Shown here piece after piece: positions 59,829 through 64,000 of a stretch of 64,000 bases of DNA. The notes under the pieces are model-generated. The model made no database searches and was not told the DNA's origin. It was given only the letters and a program-made list of their open reading frames with translations. A program made the translations under genes and the position numbers. The DNA is from JASSUD01 sp031963225 (lineage in GTDB: Bacteria > Pseudomonadota > Gammaproteobacteria > Burkholderiales > Burkholderiaceae). The DNA is taken from the NCBI GenBank assembly GCA_031963225.1, contig JASSUD010000003.1, positions 1-64,000 on the forward strand, given 5' to 3'. Numbering within the stretch: the first letter of the stretch is position 1; every line of letters begins with the position of its first letter.

Positions 59829-61136
59829 TTATGGCTCCATATCTGCCGTAAATATCTCAGCCTGATCGCTATACGAGAAAATCTCCGCATACCGTCCCCA
59901 GTTAATCACGGCATCGAGTGTTTCTTTCACCGCACTCTCTGATAAAAATTCCGACAGTTCTTGCTCGAAATTAACACGCGGAGCGTGATGCCCTTGGCGG
60001 GTATTCAATACTTTATGAATACGCGCAGCTAATGGCACATTGCGCAATAAATGAGCTGCGAATTGCTTTTTGCGCTCTTGGGTTCCCGCTTGGGCAAAGA
60101 CTTTGCCTGCGTTGGTGAGCAGGATGTCGCCTTCTCGAATATCGGCAAAATCCAAATGCTGCAGCATCTCTGCAACAGGGAAGAGATCATCCACTTCCAA
60201 GTGCAAGCTACGTGCAATTTCTGGCAGATCTGCGCGCCCATTGTATGGAGGCGCTTCAAGTGTTTCGACAAAACCAGCCATAAGATTGGTAGATACCTGA
60301 GGCAGTAAGCTTCCCAATGTAAGTGCTTTGCGTTTTGGCCCTGTTTTGGGGCGCGCTGTCATTTTGGCGTAGATGGTATCTACAAATTCTCGAAAAGCGG
60401 GGTCTAGGCGATCGCGTGGGTGCGCAAAAGGCACTTCAATATCGATCATTACGCGCCCAGGGTTAGAAGACAACACTAGAATGCGGTCGCACATAAAAGC
60501 GGCCTCTTCAATATTGTGCGTAACCAATAGTACAGATTGAATCAGCAAGCGGTGCTCATTCCAAAGCTCTAGGAAATCGGTACGCAAAGTCTCAGCTGTG
60601 AGCACATCTAACGCAGAAAAAGGCTCATCCATTAAAAGTAGCGTAGGATCGACCACTAAAGCGCGTGCAAAACCCACTCTTTGGCGCATACCCCCTGATA
60701 ATTCACGGGGGTAGGCATTTTCAAAACCATCCATACCGATCAGGTCAATGGCCGCAAGCGCACGTTCACGACGTTCTGCTGCACCCAGACCTAAGGCTTC
60801 CAGCCCTGCCTCCACATTTTCTAAAACGGTTAACCAGGGAAAAAGCGCAAAGGTTTGAAAGACCATGGCAATGCCCTGCGCAGGGCCAGATACGGGTTTT
60901 CCAAGATATTCTACTTTTCCGCCTGTGGATTTAATCAGGCCTGCAATAATGCGCAACAAAGTGGATTTACCAGAGCCTGAACGCCCAAGTAAAGCGACGA
61001 TCTCTCCTTTTTTAAGCGTTAAATTTACGCCATCCAGTACTAAAAGCTCGTCTTGTGCTTTATTAAAACCGCGCTGCACATCCGTGAGCCGCAGAATTTC
61101 ATTATCATCTTGCTGGAGAGTTTGGGAGCGGGCCAT
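59829..61136 (-). CDS. NitT/TauT-type ABC transporter ATP-binding protein with C-terminal AAA-associated domain
   Basis: 435 aa from the ATG at 61136 (TTG at 61145 is alternative). Nucleotide-binding domain: Walker A GRSGSGKST, QTFALFPWLTVLENVEAG, signature ELSGGMRQRVGFARA, Walker B LLMDEPFSALD, and H-loop LVTHNIEEAAF. A long C-terminal extension (~255-435), starting near PLPQVSTNL, is the AAA-associated domain of nitrate/sulfonate-type ATPases. No permease or binding protein is adjacent, so it is an orphan here or its partners are elsewhere. Confidence 0.88.
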   Translation of the reverse strand: MARSQTLQQDDNEILRLTDVQRGFNKAQDELLVLDGVNLTLKKGEIVALLGRSGSGKSTLLRIIAGLIKSTGGKVEYLGKPVSGPAQGIAMVFQTFALFPWLTVLENVEAGLEALGLGAAERRERALAAIDLIGMDGFENAYPRELSGGMRQRVGFARALVVDPTLLLMDEPFSALDVLTAETLRTDFLELWNEHRLLIQSVLLVTHNIEEAAFMCDRILVLSSNPGRVMIDIEVPFAHPRDRLDPAFREFVDTIYAKMTARPKTGPKRKALTLGSLLPQVSTNLMAGFVETLEAPPYNGRADLPEIARSLHLEVDDLFPVAEMLQHLDFADIREGDILLTNAGKVFAQAGTQERKKQFAAHLLRNVPLAARIHKVLNTRQGHHAPRVNFEQELSEFLSESAVKETLDAVINWGRYAEIFSYSDQAEIFTADMEP

Positions 61137-61160
61137 CAAAACCAAAATCCTTTAAATACT

Positions 61161-61310
61161 GGTGGGTTGGGGTGAGGAATTTGGATAAATACGGAACCCC
61201 AACATGCGCGCCACTGACTTTTAATTTTTGCTTTTAGAGAGTTTATAAGCTGGTCTTCAAGAAGGCCGTGGCATGCATGTTGGGGTTCGTACCTCACCCC
61301 AACCTACGGG
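61161..61310. repeat. Two REP-like half-sites, CACCCCAACC variant
   Basis: GGGTTGGGGTGAGG... AACCCCAACATGCGCGCCAC (61163-61212, with an internal insertion) and GCATGTTGGGGTTCGTACCT + CACCCCAACCTACGGG (61274-61312). They lie between divergent genes, so the family is not restricted to convergent gene ends. Nothing else is recognisable here. Confidence 0.75.
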
Positions 61311-61418
61311 TTAACTTACGCACAACGAGATTATAGAGGTTACATTAAAGCTAGTGACCCTGCCTTGTTTCCAAATGTTTATTGATATCATATGAGATGA
61401 TTTTAGAAAGAACAGCCA

Positions 61419-61637
61419 ATGGCCAGGCCAAAGCCATCGCTACCTTTAATTTACGCAACTATGACGCTTTTATTTATCTCTGCGGTTGCAGAAAAAATCT
61501 CTGCTTTGCAAACCGAGCAATTTTTTATTATGCGCGCTAAAGGTGCAGATTTTGATGCCTTCCGGGCGATTTTGACCAGACCAGGAGGTGAACTGCCTCG
61601 TTCTGGTGATGAAAATGAATCCGTTTTTTCCGGGTAA
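61419..61637 (+). CDS. Small ORF, doubtful
   Basis: 72 aa, no clear ribosome-binding site. An N-terminal hydrophobic stretch (PLIYATMTLLFISAV) is followed by a polar tail (RAKGADFDAFRAILTRPGGE). The latter resembles the end of small antitoxin-like proteins, but I cannot name it. Could be a remnant joined to a leader. Confidence 0.3.
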   Translation: MARPKPSLPLIYATMTLLFISAVAEKISALQTEQFFIMRAKGADFDAFRAILTRPGGELPRSGDENESVFSG

Positions 61638-61678
61638 AAGCTTCACCAGCCCCTTTGCCTCTCAATTAATACCCTTCT

Positions 61679-62425
61679 ATGCTTGCTCGCTACTCCCAAA
61701 CCCCTCTATGGCTACGTTCACTGGGGTTTATGCTTTATCTGGTTTTCTTCACGGTGCTGTATGGCATCTTATGCATGGTTAGTTTTCCCTTCATACCGGT
61801 ATCACGCCGTTATGCCATGATTGCAATATGGTGTCGCATCACTTTAAGGGTATTGCGCGCGCTAAATGGAATTACGTATGAAGTGCAAGGCATGGATTTA
61901 CTGCCAAACGGCCCTGCCGTTTTACTCTCTAAGCATCAATCCGCTTGGGAAACCTTTGCTCTACTGGCTCTTATGCCCCGGCCGCTTTGCTTTGTTTTTA
62001 AACGCGAGCTTTTATGGATACCTTTTTTTGGCTGGGCATTAGGCATGCTCAATATGGTGCATATCAACCGAAAAAAAACGCACCATGCCTTTAATGCCGT
62101 ACTCAAACAGGGCAAAAAATGCTTATCAGCAGGATCGTGGGTCATTATGTTTCCAGAAGGGACCCGCACCGCACGAGGCAAAAAAGGACGCTATAAAAGT
62201 GGAGGTGCTCGCTTTGCAATTGGAGCAGGTGTTCCTATTGTTCCAATTGCACATAATGCAGGCCGCGTATGGCCTCGCAATTCTTTCTTAAAATATCCAG
62301 GCCATGTCACTATTTTGATCGGCACCCCTATTTCAACCGCAAATCTAACACCCGAGCAAGCAAACCAAGAAACAGAGAGTTGGATAGAAACCCATATGCG
62401 CGAACTCGACCCCACTGCTTATTAG
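61679..62425 (+). CDS. plsC: 1-acyl-sn-glycerol-3-phosphate acyltransferase (PlsC family)
   Basis: 248 aa. Catalytic HX4(D/E) seen as KHQSAWE, then ELLWIPFFGWALGML and FPEGTRTARG with the substrate-binding Arg/Glu, then GVPIVPIAHNAG. An N-terminal TM helix (~15-40) anchors it to the inner membrane. It acylates lysophosphatidic acid to phosphatidic acid in phospholipid synthesis. The typical Burkholderia neighbour gmhB is not seen. Confidence 0.88.
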   Translation: MLARYSQTPLWLRSLGFMLYLVFFTVLYGILCMVSFPFIPVSRRYAMIAIWCRITLRVLRALNGITYEVQGMDLLPNGPAVLLSKHQSAWETFALLALMPRPLCFVFKRELLWIPFFGWALGMLNMVHINRKKTHHAFNAVLKQGKKCLSAGSWVIMFPEGTRTARGKKGRYKSGGARFAIGAGVPIVPIAHNAGRVWPRNSFLKYPGHVTILIGTPISTANLTPEQANQETESWIETHMRELDPTAY

Positions 62426-62587
62426 CCGGTAAACAACATTCCGCCATCTCGATCACCGCAACGAATGAATGACGGCACCAGTAAAGTGCCGCTATACTCC
62501 CCGATGCGTGCTGAAACCACTTACCAAGCAGGCCGCGCTTTATACAGCACCTAATACGCTCCCTAGCAGAAAATAAGAGGAAAAAAT

Positions 62588-64000
62588 ATGTTGGCCGGAT
62601 TCTCGCACTCAAAGTCTACCGCAGTCAGTTTAACGCTTGCTCAAACCTATTTAAATGCAGGTCGACATCACAAGGCGGCTGGGAATCTAGATGCCGCTTT
62701 TATTTTGTATGACCAGGCAAAAGTAAGCTTTAGACAGACCGCGGATGCGTACCAGGTAACGCCCCCCTTATCCCAATTAAAAAGCGCTTTTGCTAAAGCG
62801 CAAACATCCGAAGAAGCAGTCTTGCGGCAACGCATCGCTGAGGTCTATTTTGAACGCGCCGAACTTCTGGAGAAATTGGGAAAGCTCGATAAAGCGCAAG
62901 CCAGCTATAGCAAAGCGCAAAAATGGGGCCATCCCGGTGTAGCAGCTCAGCCAAGCAGTCTATCGGCCTATGCAGCGCTGCACCCGGCTACGCTGACGAA
63001 CCAGTCTATCGTCGCCGCGCAGACCAGCGAGACCTTGCATGCTTCTGCTCCACCCTCCGCCGTCAATCCTTCTTCTTCCATGCCCGCCGATATCCCATCA
63101 ACATTGGCTGAACCTGCTCAGAACGCAGCACTCTCGCCACGTATACTCGAAGGCATCCAAGAAAAGAATGACTTGGTGAACCAGTTGTTTACGGAAACAC
63201 TGCAGACGTTTCAGAACTTGGATTTATCAAGCGTATGGCCCAGTGCCTTTTTAGTGTACGCCCATGACAACCCACATTACGGCATGGCAGATGCAGGCAC
63301 GTCGAAATTTCTGATTGATCACCTGGTTAAGCTAGGCATTAATCTTTATTCCGATCAACGGCCAAAGGGGTTGCAAGCACCGGCTGCGTTAAACACCAGA
63401 GAAGATGCGGCCAGGGTAGACGATATTCTCACCAGCCAGCTGTGTTTGTTGCCCACCACCATAGGTGGGATCCAGCCGGTCGATAAGGTGATTGTTTGTG
63501 GTTCGCAGGTCTTAGGGCACTATCTGCAATGGGGAGAAGCGGGGAAACACTATCAAGCCTATTGCGCAGACCTGAAAAAAGCCTACGGGCTGGCTCAGCA
63601 AAGCCCCACGCAGGCAGAAGCTGAAATACGGAAAGTGGTCAATATGTATTCCCAACAAGCGGATTTTCATCATGTCTTGACGGAAATGGCCTTTTTAAAA
63701 ATCCGCACGGACTATCTGGATCAGCACGGCATCATTCCGGTCTCGTTATGTGCCAATGGGTATGAGCTCTGCGTTCAAGATTTTGTTAAAGCAACCACGG
63801 TGCGCATTGAAGATATGCCCCGCTTTGCCTCGCAGCAGGCGAGCGGTCAGGCTGTGTATCAGCAGCAGGGCCGTCATCTAGTTTTCTTTAAATTGTTGGA
63901 GCGGCTGCTGGCGCAAAATGGTGCAGAAGCGCTGCTGCGCACATTTTGGACCGCGTATAGCGACTTGATTAAGCGCTTAAACAGCGAAGCATCGGCGCCT
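62588..64000 (+). CDS. TPR / TIR-like domain protein, incomplete at the window edge
   Basis: Open from the ATG at 62588 (preceded by AAGAGGAAAAAAT) to the last base, 471 codons with no stop. Residues ~12-115 are TPR-like helices (TLAQTYLNAGRHHKAAGNLD, YFERAELLEKLGKLDKAQAS + YSKA). A Ser/Pro/Ala-rich linker (~130-190) leads to a domain from ~218 (WPSAFLVYAHDN, then LIDHLVKLGINLYSDQRPK), the TIR/SEFIR-type pattern with the following IVCGSQVL strand. The rest (~340-471) is helical. It may be the N terminus of a larger STAND-type or effector protein. Confidence 0.7.
   Translation, partial: MLAGFSHSKSTAVSLTLAQTYLNAGRHHKAAGNLDAAFILYDQAKVSFRQTADAYQVTPPLSQLKSAFAKAQTSEEAVLRQRIAEVYFERAELLEKLGKLDKAQASYSKAQKWGHPGVAAQPSSLSAYAALHPATLTNQSIVAAQTSETLHASAPPSAVNPSSSMPADIPSTLAEPAQNAALSPRILEGIQEKNDLVNQLFTETLQTFQNLDLSSVWPSAFLVYAHDNPHYGMADAGTSKFLIDHLVKLGINLYSDQRPKGLQAPAALNTREDAARVDDILTSQLCLLPTTIGGIQPVDKVIVCGSQVLGHYLQWGEAGKHYQAYCADLKKAYGLAQQSPTQAEAEIRKVVNMYSQQADFHHVLTEMAFLKIRTDYLDQHGIIPVSLCANGYELCVQDFVKATTVRIEDMPRFASQQASGQAVYQQQGRHLVFFKLLERLLAQNGAEALLRTFWTAYSDLIKRLNSEASAP

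Overview
The window looks like the chromosome of a beta-proteobacterium of the Burkholderiaceae. The recognisable genes and their order (lptD-surA-pdxA next to amgK-murU; aat-bpt; waaA, waaC and a phosphomannomutase; a split-arnA arn cluster; DUF4870-HIT-tatA; ogt-ada) resemble Burkholderia. The neighbours expected there (ksgA, pyrD, tatBC, the his genes, arnT) are missing from these positions. Large AT-rich coiled-coil genes, eukaryote-like domains, decayed toxin and Fic-like fragments and many intergenic repeats suggest a host-associated lineage. Endofungal bacteria such as Mycoavidus or Glomeribacter are the best guess, but that is inference and no rRNA is present to test it.

Layout. 0-5.1 kb: five unrecognised, partly membrane-anchored proteins. 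5.6-10.5 kb: a 140-bp palindromic element, then an outer-membrane factor and macAB efflux genes. 10.5-11.7 kb: decayed DUF1016/NadS-like fragments, a DNA glycosylase and repeats. 11.7-18.6 kb: pdxA, surA, lptD and divergent amgK-murU. 18.7-22.3 kb: unrecognised proteins, including a harpin-like poly-glycine protein. 22.8-25.5 kb: trhO, an SpoU methyltransferase, a Fic-like remnant, tRNA-Ser and tRNA-Arg. 25.7-33 kb: two giant paralogous coiled-coil proteins. 33.2-34.9 kb: aat and bpt. 35-42 kb: a coiled-coil/HEAT-like protein, waaA and two unrecognised proteins. 42.2-51.3 kb: waaC, phosphomannomutase, tRNA-Pro and the arn cluster. 51.4-55.5 kb: mntA-hepT, bcp, DUF4870-HIT-tatA and a DUF4143 ATPase. 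55.8-61.1 kb: a possible F-box/pentapeptide/WD40 protein, ogt, ada and an ABC ATPase. 61.4-64 kb: a small ORF, plsC and the start of a TPR/TIR-like protein that runs off the window.

Two themes stand out. Envelope genes dominate the conserved part: LPS export (lptD, surA), Kdo/heptose/sugar-phosphate supply, L-Ara4N modification, cell-wall recycling, efflux and acyl transfer. The remainder is a candidate host-interaction repertoire of coiled-coil, HEAT-like, F-box/WD40-like, TPR/TIR-like and harpin-like proteins, mostly on the minus strand and more AT-rich than the conserved genes.

A REP-like palindromic family (core GTAGGTTGGTGGTGAG...CGAACCCCAACATG) fills many gaps between conserved genes. 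Two of its copies carry a 122-bp miniature transposon whose ends and 11-bp target duplication resemble the IS231 group of the IS4 family.
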